Shown here: one piece after another, positions 44,836-54,098 of the stretch
Position numbering within the stretch: position 1 is the first letter of the stretch
How the letters are laid out: every line of letters starts with the position of its first letter
DNA from: Turritopsis dohrnii
Taxonomy: Eukaryota > Cnidaria > Hydrozoa > Anthoathecata > Oceaniidae
NCBI GenBank assembly: GCA_027922465.2
Contig: BQMF02000229.1
Coordinates: 1 to 64,000 of the forward strand
DNA length: 64,000 bases
Reading direction: 5' to 3'
Translations under genes and position numbers: made by a program
Notes under the pieces: model-generated
What the model was told of the DNA's origin: nothing
Seen by the model: the letters and a program-made list of their open reading frames with translations, nothing else
Databases searched by the model: none

Positions 44836-45678
44836 AGAGATAGGAAAGTGCCGATGCTAGCGCAGAAATTATATCATAATCATATGATTTCGGGAATTTC
44901 CCTACTATAGCTAATATTATCATCTAAGACCTTTGTTTTCATAACGCGATACGAGTTATGAAACGTGTTATTTTGATTACATAACAAAATTCTCAAATAA
45001 CAACACGTAAGCAGTTTTTTATTATTATAACCACAAATTACTCATAAATGTAAACAATTAAATATCTCATAAAAATGTAGTAAAAAGCAGTTTGTAGTAG
45101 TTTCATTTTTATAACATAAATGAGCTAACAATACATATAACACACAGATCAGCGTAGTCTAGTGGATAAGAACGCTAACTTGTAACAGCAAGGTCGTGTG
45201 TTCGAACCCCACGCAGTTCGTCTGAGAGGAAGTATATATACTTCGGCGGTTGTAGATCTCTCATGTTCTGGTTGTAAAACTTGCATGAGTGCGCACTTCC
45301 CTGCAGTTGTGTTGAATATATCGCGGAATGGTTAGCATTGTGTCTGGGTGATTTATCACTGTCAGGTTTCTCTGGTCCATAGAGACATTCAGGTTACCGT
45401 CATTTCGATCGAAATTCAACAAACGCCAGGGCTTAGAAGTGTTAGCATGTATCCACAATGCCAAACTACATGCGCTGATCAGCGAAATACATACCATATA
45501 CTAAACATCGTGGTAATCGCTAAAACCAAAGCTATTTTCTCTTCTTCGTGAGATGGGAGTGAATCTGTTTGACTCACTACTCTTTTGTGAACTTCCTTTT
45601 GTGAACTTTTATTTTTTGTTTGTGTTGGAGAGCTAGTCACTTTGGGTGAAATATGATGCTCTTGCATAACATTAATCA
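44836..45678 (+). repeat. Left terminal inverted repeat of young Polinton
   Basis: It is the reverse complement of 59949-60803. It contains a tRNA-like segment (45148-45222) and, at its inner edge, the last 66 codons of the 386-aa protein gene on the minus strand (45679-45479). It lacks 12 bases (GACTATAATTGC) present in the right repeat between the TIR's 'ACAATGCC' and 'AAACTACATG'. Confidence 0.92.
45148..45222 (+). ncRNA. tRNA-like sequence (Thr-TGT-like, degenerate) in left TIR
   Basis: An A box TAGTCTAGTGG (45155-45165) and a B box GTTCGAACC (45200-45208) sit 35 bases apart as in RNA polymerase III promoters. A loop CTTGTAA would give anticodon TGT. The T arm pairs at four of five positions and the acceptor stem at about five of seven, but the anticodon stem pairs poorly. 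It is therefore a tRNA-derived promoter or a decayed tRNA, not a functional tRNA gene. Confidence 0.55.
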
Positions 45679-46526
45679 TATTGTTATGTAATCAAAACTT
45701 GTCATGTAATCAAAATAAAAAAATGCTATATAGTCATAACAAAAAGCTGTTTTGAACGTAAAAAGATGGTTACCGTCAAATCGAAGAAAATTATAGCGTT
45801 CCGAGAGACACCACAAGCAGACACTAAGGTCTAAACGAATGATATAAAACCCAAGAGCGGAATAATTTGAAAATTGTGGTGAACAGGCGACAGAGTCTGC
45901 CGGAAAGGGAAGGTCTAGTGGAGCGGCTAGATTGGAACTGGATGGTGCCGTCCGCTCCCGGTATTCACCACAAAATGTGCCAAAAATTGTCGGGAAAAAC
46001 AATGTGACTAGATGTAATATACTCGAACAGATCATGAACGGCCATTGCGTGCGTAGTAGTCGGAGTTCGTAAGTAGTCACACACAAACAGTCTAAGATCT
46101 AGGGGTAGAGCTCAGAGCTGGTGGATTCGAGAAGCCAGGGTGCAGTGCCGGTTAGATCGAAGACAATGAATTAAAAACCCTCTAGGGTATCACAACAACA
46201 ACAACAACAACAACAAAAACCCTAGGGGGTTCTCCTAAGGGAGTTTTGTTTTCAATAATAATAAGTTCATGGTTGGACTCATTTATTGATTAAACTTTAT
46301 GTAGGGAAATCCCCGATTGTAGTAAAAAGCAGTTTGTAGCAGTTTAAACTTTATAACACAGACACACACAGATCATCGATGCAGTCAAAAAGATCTTCAA
46401 AGTCAATATCCATAGGTATCATGTATAATTCGTTTATTTTGTTTGTTTTTTTGTTTGTTTGTTTTTTTTTGTTTGTTTTTTTTTACCTCTTACCTCTTAC
46501 CTCTTACCTCTTACCTCTTTGTTATC
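45679..46526. other. Non-coding interval with (CAA)n tail and partial TIR copy
   Basis: No gene is supported. A segment of about 45700-46217 ends in ACAACAACAACAACAAC (46191-46217), like the 3' tail of some LINEs or SINEs, and may be an insertion. A fragment at about 46318-46375 repeats the TIR words 'GTAGTAAAAAGCAGTTTGTAG' less one base and 'ACACACAGATCA' (compare 45076-45152). A poly-T run and TACCTCT repeats at 46437-46519 lie just 3' of the polymerase gene. The frame at 45676-46086 (minus) has no recognisable domain. Confidence 0.5.
46489..46519. repeat. (TACCTCT)n short tandem repeat
   Basis: Four to five copies of TTACCTC lie immediately downstream of the polymerase stop, next to a T-rich tract at 46437-46488. 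Confidence 0.85.
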
Positions 46527-49500
46527 TTATACATATCTATAATGTCCTCTGGCATATGTAGCAATAGCATCTTTTGCAATAATTCTTTTGTCGTCATCCG
46601 CATTGAGAGCGAGTTTGTTTGTTTTTATAGTGTGAACATCATGCTTAATCGATTGAAAGGTCATCTGTTCTCTGTAAACATTCTTACCATCGAACAAACA
46701 TTTCTTGTAATCATCAAACCCCATGGTCTTCTTTACTACGCACTTCTTGACTCCCTTGCACTTCTTGTCTTCTTTTCCATCCAGCTGTTTATATGCATAG
46801 GTCTTCGCTCTTAGAGCAACAAACTCTGTCATTATCTTTCCACCCAACTCATCTTTCATTAGACCAATGATTTTCTTATTCAAACCTATGGGTAAAGGTC
46901 TGTTATCTTTCTCATCGTACGCTGAAGTGTCGAATCTCAAAGCTACATCATCGGCGATATCTTTGTAAAAATCGTCGGTTTTGATGTGGTAGACAAAGCT
47001 GTCTGTATCCATATAGCAGAGCTTTAGATTGTCACCAATTTTGGTTTCATGTAATCATAGTGAAACTCGTACATAATCGTCTTTGACAAATCAAGAACTG
47101 TAGGTCCCAGATAGATTGGCTTGTTCAACACGAGTTTGATCTTTTGCATTTCAGCAGCCATCAAATGTTCACTGAAACAGATACTACCCTTGAAGTTAGG
47201 TTTCATCACCAGCTTCTCATATTGTTCTTTCTTGGTAGCCAAGCGTATATCTTTATGTTTACGTTGATTCTCCATAGTTTTACCAAAGACTGAATTGTTC
47301 ATGAGCTTGAAAAAGTCCTTTTCAAAGTCATTCTTTGATTTAGTACGCAAATTGGTGTTGAAATCGATGTACGGCTTCAACCATGCACTTTGTCTAAATC
47401 TCAGTACTCTATGAACCTTCTCAAGAACAAGACCATGCTTCAGCGCTTGATCAAGTGCACGGATATGAATAATATAGTTCTTCTTGTCTGAAAGACATGG
47501 AGTTAGCTTTTCTACACCATTGATCTTCTTTCGCTCAGGCATAAACGGAAGATCGTTATGTGAATCATGAAGCTCCTGAGGATAGTTCGCGTCAACTTCA
47601 AGAAGATAACCATATTTACCGTCTTTCTCAGCCACCTTTGAAATGAATTCAGCGGTAAATTTATTAGCATCTACCCACTTGAAATTCCCTGTCGGTAGCT
47701 TCTGAATCATAGCCCATCCATATAGATTATTTGCATCAAGATATTGGAGATAGCTACTTTCTTCAGTCTTCTTATATTTAGCATCCATATACTTGTTATT
47801 AGCTTTAGCATGTCTATGAACAGCCTGACAGAGACCTCCTCTAATACCTTGCTCTACGAACAGAAACATATCCATATCTGACAACAGATCCAGCTCAACC
47901 TCTGTCTTTTTCAAACAGGCTTGCCAAGCTAGTCCTGGAGCAGTGTAAAAATGTGCAGGATCCAATTTATAGTTTGTTATGCATGTTTCCCTAAAAGTCT
48001 CAAAAACATCAGCAAGCAATAGAACGTCTGTCTTGAGGTAGAGATCATGATACGCACCCATATTTTTATTTTTCATATGTTTCCACACATTCTGTGCATG
48101 CGTATAATCAGCATCACTGATACCTTTCATGTTCAACTTGCTATAAAAAGCATCTTTCGGTGGGAGCTTAGTTTCGTTAAACTTATCAAAAGAATCAATG
48201 TATTCATAAGGATAAACTCTTTTTCTTCTCAATAGTTTGAATTGCTCATCACCCTTGAAGAATTTTCGAAGGTTTTTACACTGATCGTCGGATAGATTGT
48301 TTACCAAGTTATCCAGACTACTAGCCATGAAACGCACACTATCGATGAATCTCAACTGTATCTTTTGAACCTTAGTCTCCCCATTTTTGTCAGTGTATTC
48401 ACCAACCTTAACATCCAATGAGAAAGAGATATATTTTTCTTTGTTTTCAGCGATGACGGCAATCCCTTCATCTCCATACTGTTTGGCTAGTTCTTTGATA
48501 AACAGATGAGCATCATATCCGCTCAGATTGTGAAAGACGATCGGGATGTATTTAGGCACTTTGTAACGGAGATTACAAGACTGATGTGCAGCTCCACGAA
48601 ATTTACCAGTAAAATGACAGTGATCCCTAACCTTAATATTATCTTTTTCAAATTCTTTCATACATATGTGACATTTATCTGAATCGGTAAATCCCTGTTC
48701 CTCTTCATATGTGAGGTCTCGCATTCTTTGTTTAGGAAACATGTTGTATAGCCTTTTCACTTCACCTACCGCATGATCCACAAAACGTAAAACACAGTCT
48801 TCACCACGATAAAGCGTTAGAGGGTCTGAAACTTCACCATGAGCAAATTTGCTATAACAACAGAAGCCTGTGGGGATATGTATACCAACCTTTTTAGTGG
48901 ATGATCCAATAACGCTACGCGGTTCTTTACAAACCTCTTTTGACAAAGCTTCGAAATCAGCATACATTATGAAAGGAGCTTTGAGCTGGTACTGACCGTC
49001 ATGAAACTTAACGGTGCTACCCTCATTTGGCATCTCAATCTTAGCAACATCATTATTTTTACAATATTGAAAGTGTTCATCTCTAGTTTTCTCACTTGAG
49101 AATCCATTGAGACAATTCAAACAATAATGCTCCTTATGTTCGTGTTTCGAGTTGACCTTGCTCAAGACACCGCTCAAGTTCTTTACAGCTATATAATGTC
49201 TCTTTTCCTCTTCACATAATAAAAACAAAACAACCGTTTCTTTGCGATCAAGATGCTTCGACTTACGACACATATAGATACCTTCTTTCTCGTCTTTTGT
49301 TAAAACATGCACAGCGATATCAGGGTTCCTCCTCTCGAACAAATCTATTTTATTTAGCGCCATTGGAAACGACAAACCCTCCCAATTATATTTATCAACA
49401 TGTTTCTTGAGATTCGTTATCCTTTGCGGATCTTTCTTAATCTTATCATGATTGAGAGCTGCGATAACAGCCCATTTGAAGCACTCTTCATCATCTTCGT

Positions 49501-50383
49501 TTTTAGGATTGATTATCGAATACTTACCGCTAAAATTCTTAGGTAGCGGCAAGTAAGAGCTGCCTCTCGTTAATTTTAGCTTGTGAAAATCCACATCAAT
49601 ATTTAAAATTTTATCGATAACAAAGCCGGATTGAGGTAACGCAGGGTTTTCAACCTGTTCGATTATCTTATTGAACATCTTATTAATAACATCAGATATA
49701 TCGCTTTCACTATGAATTGTTTCCATATTGCTATTGAACGCCTTATCGACGTAGATTGTTGCTTCAGGATTGGATAGATCTTCTTTTGTCCATTTGATCC
49801 ACACAGTTGCTTGAATTTTTATTGATTTTTTATTTTTGAGTTCTCCCATAATCAGATCACTTAAAATGGGTCGAACCTTTTCGAGAAACAAATCAACGTC
49901 CTTTTTTCCATCTGAGTTTATCTTGAACCTTTTGTAAGAACCCTCAAACGCCGTTTCAATGGGGACAAACGCTTTTGGTTTCATCAGTTTTTCATCTTTT
50001 TCATCATTCTTCCTCTTGTAGAGATTGAGAATCTTCTTCTTCATCTCTCTATAAGCGCTACTCACTTTCTCACGAATAGGTTTAGGTACATGATTTATTA
50101 ACCAATCTCTCCATTCATTCAACTTGCTTTTTACCTGAGGTCTACTTTTTGTCATTTCTTGCTGCTCAAACAAATCCATATCTTGTCGGTTAGGAATAAT
50201 TGTAACAGGTCGGACCGGTTTGAATCGCCTAGTAGATCTTGGTGGTGGAATAGGTTGATCATTCCTCGTTGGTGAGCCAGCTAATAATTCAACGAGCTCA
50301 CCCTTTCTTAGTTTCGAGTAGCCTCGTAGACCGCGTTCTCTTGCGAGAGTTTTTAATTCAACAACAGTATTTTGTGAAGTCAT
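46527..50383 (-). pseudogene. POLB: Polinton protein-primed DNA polymerase B, one frameshift
   Basis: The main frame (50383-47024, 1119 codons) has in order: SAP-like domain (residues ~8-35), an N-terminal region with CFKWAVIAAL, a Cys/His pair (~418-441), Exo I YADFEAL (~472), a treble-clef HNH-like knuckle CHICMKEF...DHCHFTGKF (~564-604), Exo II NLSGYDAHLF (~621), Exo III YLKTDVLLLADVF (~788), palm motif A DANNLYGWAM (~886) and motif B KLMNNSVFGKT (~1028). The catalytic DTDS motif starts the second frame (47012-46527), which completes the thumb. A missing base in an A-run near 47040 separates them. Intact, it would replicate the element from a protein primer. Total length of about 1,280 residues fits the family. 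The first ATG follows a TATA-like region. Confidence 0.9.
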
Positions 50384-50528
50384 GTTGTATAATTATTATT
50401 TGTGTAATATTTAAGTGATCATGATCCCTTTAACCAATTTCAAATATCATTTTTTCAATCATGAAACGACTCAAACCCTCTAGGTAACTTTTGTTACTCG
50501 ATTTAAGTAACAAAAAAAAAAACAACCT
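50384..50528. other. Intergenic spacer with short inverted repeat
   Basis: Between the polymerase start and the 107-aa gene end lies GTTACTCGATTTAAGTAAC-type sequence (about 50490-50512) and an A-run. It may serve as promoter for the polymerase and terminator for the upstream gene. No consensus could be confirmed. Confidence 0.3.
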
Positions 50529-50852
50529 CTACAAGGATGAACGAGCCAATTTATTTTGTTTGCGAACCATCCTTTTCTGCTCTTTATTATTCTCTCGATA
50601 TCTGAGATATTTTTCTTCGTTGTTTTTTATCCAGTTTGAATAGCGTGTATAAAATGCTTGTTTAATATCAGGATCGAGAGTATAAGATGGATCCTTATCA
50701 TTTTTCTCAAGTACCTCAATCATTTTAGCTTTACTCATTTGCTTAACATATTTTATTTTTCGTGATGCACATAAGTTTATCAACGCATTAAAACCCATTG
50801 ATCGGTAATCTGATACTCCATTATCGTAATCTGATTTTGTTTTGTCAGTCAT
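50529..50852 (-). CDS. 107-aa SAP-like basic protein
   Basis: The protein has a polar N-terminus, then a helix-loop-helix (SMGFNALINLCASRKIKYV ... SKAKMIEVLEKNDKD) that resembles the SAP/LEM-like domain at the start of the polymerase, and a basic C-terminus (NKEQKRMVRKQNKLARSS). SAP domains bind DNA, so a role on element DNA is plausible but unproven. The ATG lies about 10 bases downstream of TTTTATATAAAG (minus strand, 50880-50865), a good TATA box. It is read in the same direction as the polymerase and diverges from the integrase. Confidence 0.7.
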   Translation of the reverse strand: MTDKTKSDYDNGVSDYRSMGFNALINLCASRKIKYVKQMSKAKMIEVLEKNDKDPSYTLDPDIKQAFYTRYSNWIKNNEEKYLRYRENNKEQKRMVRKQNKLARSSL

Positions 50853-50861
50853 GTTTATTCT

Positions 50862-50960
50862 TTATATAAAAGAGATAAAACTTTTAAGCCACTTTTGTTT
50901 GTTTTGTCACACTACATGTTATATCGTAATAAAATAATAAAATATGTATAAATAAAAGAT
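50862..50960. promoter_or_regulatory. Divergent promoter region, 107-aa gene and integrase
   Basis: About 106 bases separate the two start codons. A TATATAAA box for the minus gene lies at 50865-50880. A TGTATAAATAAAAG box (50946-50958) sits immediately before the integrase ATG. Nearly the same box precedes starts at 32246 and 40981 in the other Polinton copies. Confidence 0.5.
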
Positions 50961-51942
50961 GACAAACTCTAAACTTCAAGAAATTTACTATCAACCTCAA
51001 AACTTATGGAAAGGACAAAAGGCTGTTCGCAATCTAAGAGGATTTGGTTTCAAACTGAAGGAAATTAAGAAGTGGCTATCAAAACAAGCTTTGTGGCAGG
51101 TACATCTACCGACAACGAAAAGGATCGAACGTCCACATTATGAGGTAACTAAACCGAATGAGATTCATCAATTTGATATATTGTATATGCCTAGTGATAT
51201 GTTGTATGGTAATAAATACAAGTACATTTTGTCTGGTATCGATGTTGCTTCACGCTATAAGGTGGCTCGACCTTTGAATACTAAGAGAGCGAAAGAGGTT
51301 GCCGCTATGATTGAAGACATCTACAAGGTTGGACCGTTAACTTATCCAAAAGTATTTCAATGTGATAACGGTTCAGAATTCAAAGCGGATGTATCAAAAT
51401 TGTTGGAGAAGAATAATGTTGAAATTAAAAGAGCAACTACAAAATATAAGCATACCCATACAGCTTTTGTTGAGGCATTGAACAAGATACTTGCTGAAAA
51501 TTTATTCAAAATACAAGATGCTCAAGAACTGAATGATTCGGAAAAGGTATCATCTACATGGGTCAAATATTTGTATAAACTTGTGGGTAGATTAAACGAT
51601 ACGAAGACTCAGATGATCGGTATGAAACCGAAAGATGCCATCAAATTGAAAGAGGTGCCTCTCGCTAAACGAGAGAGCTATCCACCTGAAGTAGAGCTAC
51701 CTGAAGATGGTTTGTATAGATGTCTATTGCAACCGGGTGAGGAGCACGATGACCATCGAAAAAGAGCAACAGATAGAATATGGTCAAAGAGGACATATAG
51801 ATTGAGTGAGGTAATAGATCAACCAGGTAACCGTGTAATGTATTACCTTCAAGATGGACCTGAACGATCTTTTGTAAAAGAAGAGCTGATGTTGATACCT
51901 GAGGATACAGAGCTACCTCCTGATTATGTGCAAGGTTGGTGA
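50959..51942 (+). CDS. INT: Polinton retroviral-type integrase, DD35E
   Basis: The 327-aa protein has the rve-fold catalytic triad at Asp73 (HQFDILYMP), Asp136 (QCDNGSEF) and Glu172 (HTAFVEALNK), with 35 residues between the last two. A C-terminal segment with VMYYLQDGPERSFVKEELMLI looks like the chromodomain-like SH3 strand module of Polinton integrases. No zinc-binding HHCC head is obvious; residues 1-60 are basic and helical. It would insert the element with a 5-6 bp duplication. The frame is intact. The older Polinton retains a truncated homologue at 40285-40894. Confidence 0.93.
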   Translation: MTNSKLQEIYYQPQNLWKGQKAVRNLRGFGFKLKEIKKWLSKQALWQVHLPTTKRIERPHYEVTKPNEIHQFDILYMPSDMLYGNKYKYILSGIDVASRYKVARPLNTKRAKEVAAMIEDIYKVGPLTYPKVFQCDNGSEFKADVSKLLEKNNVEIKRATTKYKHTHTAFVEALNKILAENLFKIQDAQELNDSEKVSSTWVKYLYKLVGRLNDTKTQMIGMKPKDAIKLKEVPLAKRESYPPEVELPEDGLYRCLLQPGEEHDDHRKRATDRIWSKRTYRLSEVIDQPGNRVMYYLQDGPERSFVKEELMLIPEDTELPPDYVQGW

Positions 51943-52100
51943 ACCGTAAATACAAAGTATCTTTACTAGAAACAAGTAAAGATCAGTCGTCTAGCGACGA
52001 GGTTTAGCGCCACATAATGTCATAATCAAAGAATTGTCTTTATAACAGTTTCATTTTCATTAATCACTTTTTCAAATTGAAGAGCACATAACCACACATC
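51943..52100. other. Spacer between converging integrase and 198-aa genes
   Basis: The two genes end toward each other. The spacer is AT-rich with no clear hairpin and no coding capacity. Confidence 0.4.
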
Positions 52101-52697
52101 CTAGTAACCATTTTCGTTTATGGATTTTTTCAGGTTTTGAAGTTCTACCATTAAACTTTTTTGAAATTGATTTTGGGTTTCAGTCTCCATCTTTCTATCT
52201 GTAGAACTGAGTCTTTCTAAAGCTTTGTAATATGTTCCCTGCAAAACCTCGAATTCTTTGTAATTGATCCTCCCATCATTCAATGCCTGTGAGATACTTG
52301 TTTCGAAGACAGAAATTGAGGATGTAACAATATCATATAATTTTATCACTTTTTCTACTTTCTTTTGATATCTTTTGATGACAGCTGTGGTAAGTCCGGT
52401 ACAGATAGAGCCGGCTAAGGCTACACCACCTAATCCTGCAGAAATAGGTATTCCGATAATAGTAGCCCCTGTTGCAATTGAACCGATGCCAGAGCCAATG
52501 GTTATAGCGCTTGAGCTAGCATTTAGTAGCATCGATCGTTCTATCACCTTGTTGTATCTCTTGAGCTTGATGCTAAACTTGTTCTTAAGTTTTATCAACT
52601 CTTCAAATTCTGAATTTATTACGCTTGCGTTAAACTTTTCCTGCTCATTCAAATCCTCAGGAGCAGTGGGTAGTTTTGGATAAATTTTAAAACTCAT
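52101..52697 (-). CDS. 198-aa protein with central Gly/Ala-rich hydrophobic segment
   Basis: The layout is: a charged helical N-terminus (residues 1-60, coiled-coil prone), a long hydrophobic Gly/Ser/Ala/Ile-rich segment (about residues 66-106: SSAITIGSGIGSIATGATII then GIPISAGLGGVALAG) and a charged helical tail. Small-residue-rich hydrophobic segments of this sort pack into or perforate membranes; a virion membrane-active or internal-scaffold role is possible but not shown. The ATG is preceded by CCCTCTAAAT (52707-52698). The gene diverges from the 429-aa gene. A weakly similar gene is in the older Polinton (42540-43210). Confidence 0.75.
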   Translation of the reverse strand: MSFKIYPKLPTAPEDLNEQEKFNASVINSEFEELIKLKNKFSIKLKRYNKVIERSMLLNASSSAITIGSGIGSIATGATIIGIPISAGLGGVALAGSICTGLTTAVIKRYQKKVEKVIKLYDIVTSSISVFETSISQALNDGRINYKEFEVLQGTYYKALERLSSTDRKMETETQNQFQKSLMVELQNLKKSINENGY

Positions 52698-52752
52698 ATT
52701 TAGAGGGTTGTTATAACATAATTAATAATAAATTATCCTCTAAATAAATAAA
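52698..52752. promoter_or_regulatory. Mirror promoter: inverted CCTCTAAAT boxes between divergent genes
   Basis: The minus-strand box CCTCTAAAT ends one base before the 198-aa ATG (52706-52698) and the plus-strand box CCTCTAAAT lies at 52737-52745, 7 bases before the 429-aa ATG. They form a 9-bp inverted repeat with a 30-base AT-rich spacer. Related CTCTAAT/TCTAAAT boxes precede the 140-aa, 179-aa and minor capsid genes, so it is a candidate shared start element. Confidence 0.5.
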
Positions 52753-54042
52753 ATGGCGGACATTGACATTGACCCCTTTGGAGAACATGGGATGACGACA
52801 GATGAGACAACCGATGAGACGTTTCCTCTCATACCGACCGGTGACCGTACGGGTGCACAGATACATACATCAGGTGAACGAGAAACATCATTTGGAGGTC
52901 ACAGTCTGAATACTAGAGTTTTGAAAAAACTAGTTGAAGGGCTGTATGATAGATTATCCGAAAAATTCCAGCCAAAACCTGAGGTGTTATATACTGATCA
53001 GTTTGAAATTAGAGATGGTGAATTATACTACAAATACAGTAGCAAACCATTGACAAACAATGGAAGACTAAAGGCTACTGGTACTATCGCTGACATATTG
53101 GGTAAGAACAGGTTACGTAGTTTAGGGTATGATATACCTAAGAGCAAATTTTCAGCCAGACAGGCAGCCGTACTTAACAAAATAGCAGAAGAGCTTCCTT
53201 CGACATCTAAAATCACAACAGCAACCGATGTAGAGTTGGAAGATATGTCCGGTGATGTGGTGAACAGTACGGAAGATTTAATTTCAACGCTTAGACAACA
53301 GTCGGTCGATCATGAAACAACTCAGACCGGTGATCTATTTGAATATCCTGTACGTGAGCTGTTAGGATTGGATAAAGCGCTGAGAAACATACGAGGAGGT
53401 CTTCAGGAAGAGGCTGCAAAAAAAGTTCGAATAGAACAGCATATTGATAAGGAGAAAAACAAGTTGGAAGAAATGGAAAATGATGCAACATACACAGATG
53501 AACAACGAAAAGAGGTTGAAGAGAGAATGGATGGATTACGTGAAGAGTTGAAAGCTAGGAAAGAGAACATTAATATTCTCAAAGGCAAATTAAACAGTCA
53601 AGTTACGAGCATCAAAGAAACCATTGCTAAAGTCCTCGACAAAGATACCTCATTAGGTGAAAGGATACGAACACTATTCCGTGAACAAGGTATAACAATC
53701 GTTAGCATTCTGACAGCGTTTGGTATGGCTATCGGTGTCCTTGTGGAAGCTTTGTTACCGAGAGGGTCAGCAGCTGGAAGCTCTTCACAAAATCCTAACA
53801 AAGGTGGTGATAAAAAGGACGATGCAAAGGAATGGATAAAAAATAAACTCAAAGCGTTAGCATCACTTCTAGGCAGATTAGCATCTAAAGCGGCAGAGGC
53901 TTTACCAGGAATAATTGGGCCTATCGTATCATGGATATTGAACAGAGCAAAAGAAGTTGTAGGTTGGTTAAGTCAAAATTTATGGGCTCTGATTGTAGGG
54001 GTTGGGTGGTTGATCTATACGTACCTTGTCACTAGACGGTAA
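52753..54042 (+). CDS. 429-aa coiled-coil protein with C-terminal hydrophobic domain
   Basis: The acidic, Thr-rich start (residues 1-50) is followed by a compact globular region (about 60-140, with LYYKYSSKPLTNNGRL and ILGKNRLRSLGYDIPK). A long coiled coil spans about 215-285 (EEAAKKVRIEQHIDKEKNKL). The short conserved LGERIRTLFREQGITIVSIL motif begins a hydrophobic helix (about 300-335), and Gly/Ala-rich amphipathic and transmembrane helices lie at the end. Such coiled-coil membrane proteins occur in Polintons and may link capsid to an inner membrane or DNA; no enzymatic motif is visible. The older Polinton has a frameshifted homologue (60918-62166) with the same REQGITIVSIL motif. Confidence 0.8.
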   Translation: MADIDIDPFGEHGMTTDETTDETFPLIPTGDRTGAQIHTSGERETSFGGHSLNTRVLKKLVEGLYDRLSEKFQPKPEVLYTDQFEIRDGELYYKYSSKPLTNNGRLKATGTIADILGKNRLRSLGYDIPKSKFSARQAAVLNKIAEELPSTSKITTATDVELEDMSGDVVNSTEDLISTLRQQSVDHETTQTGDLFEYPVRELLGLDKALRNIRGGLQEEAAKKVRIEQHIDKEKNKLEEMENDATYTDEQRKEVEERMDGLREELKARKENINILKGKLNSQVTSIKETIAKVLDKDTSLGERIRTLFREQGITIVSILTAFGMAIGVLVEALLPRGSAAGSSSQNPNKGGDKKDDAKEWIKNKLKALASLLGRLASKAAEALPGIIGPIVSWILNRAKEVVGWLSQNLWALIVGVGWLIYTYLVTRR

Positions 54043-54098
54043 CCATCTGAAAGTGTATATGTTACATGTATCGTGTAACATAATTTTGTTGATGGTCT

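Noticed and set aside
45148..45222. Functional tRNA-Thr gene
   Set aside because: A and B boxes are good, but the anticodon stem does not pair and acceptor pairing is incomplete. It is kept only as tRNA-like.
45261..45497. Open frame inside the TIR (also 60181-60378)
   Set aside because: Mirror copies arise from TIR identity; no domain and no start context. Likely chance.
45676..46086. 136-codon minus-strand frame beside the left TIR
   Set aside because: No domain, lies in a probable insertion and has no counterpart in the older element.
47024..47050. Programmed ribosomal frameshift in the polymerase
   Set aside because: No convincing slippery heptamer with downstream structure was seen; a simple missing base is more economical. 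Still possible.
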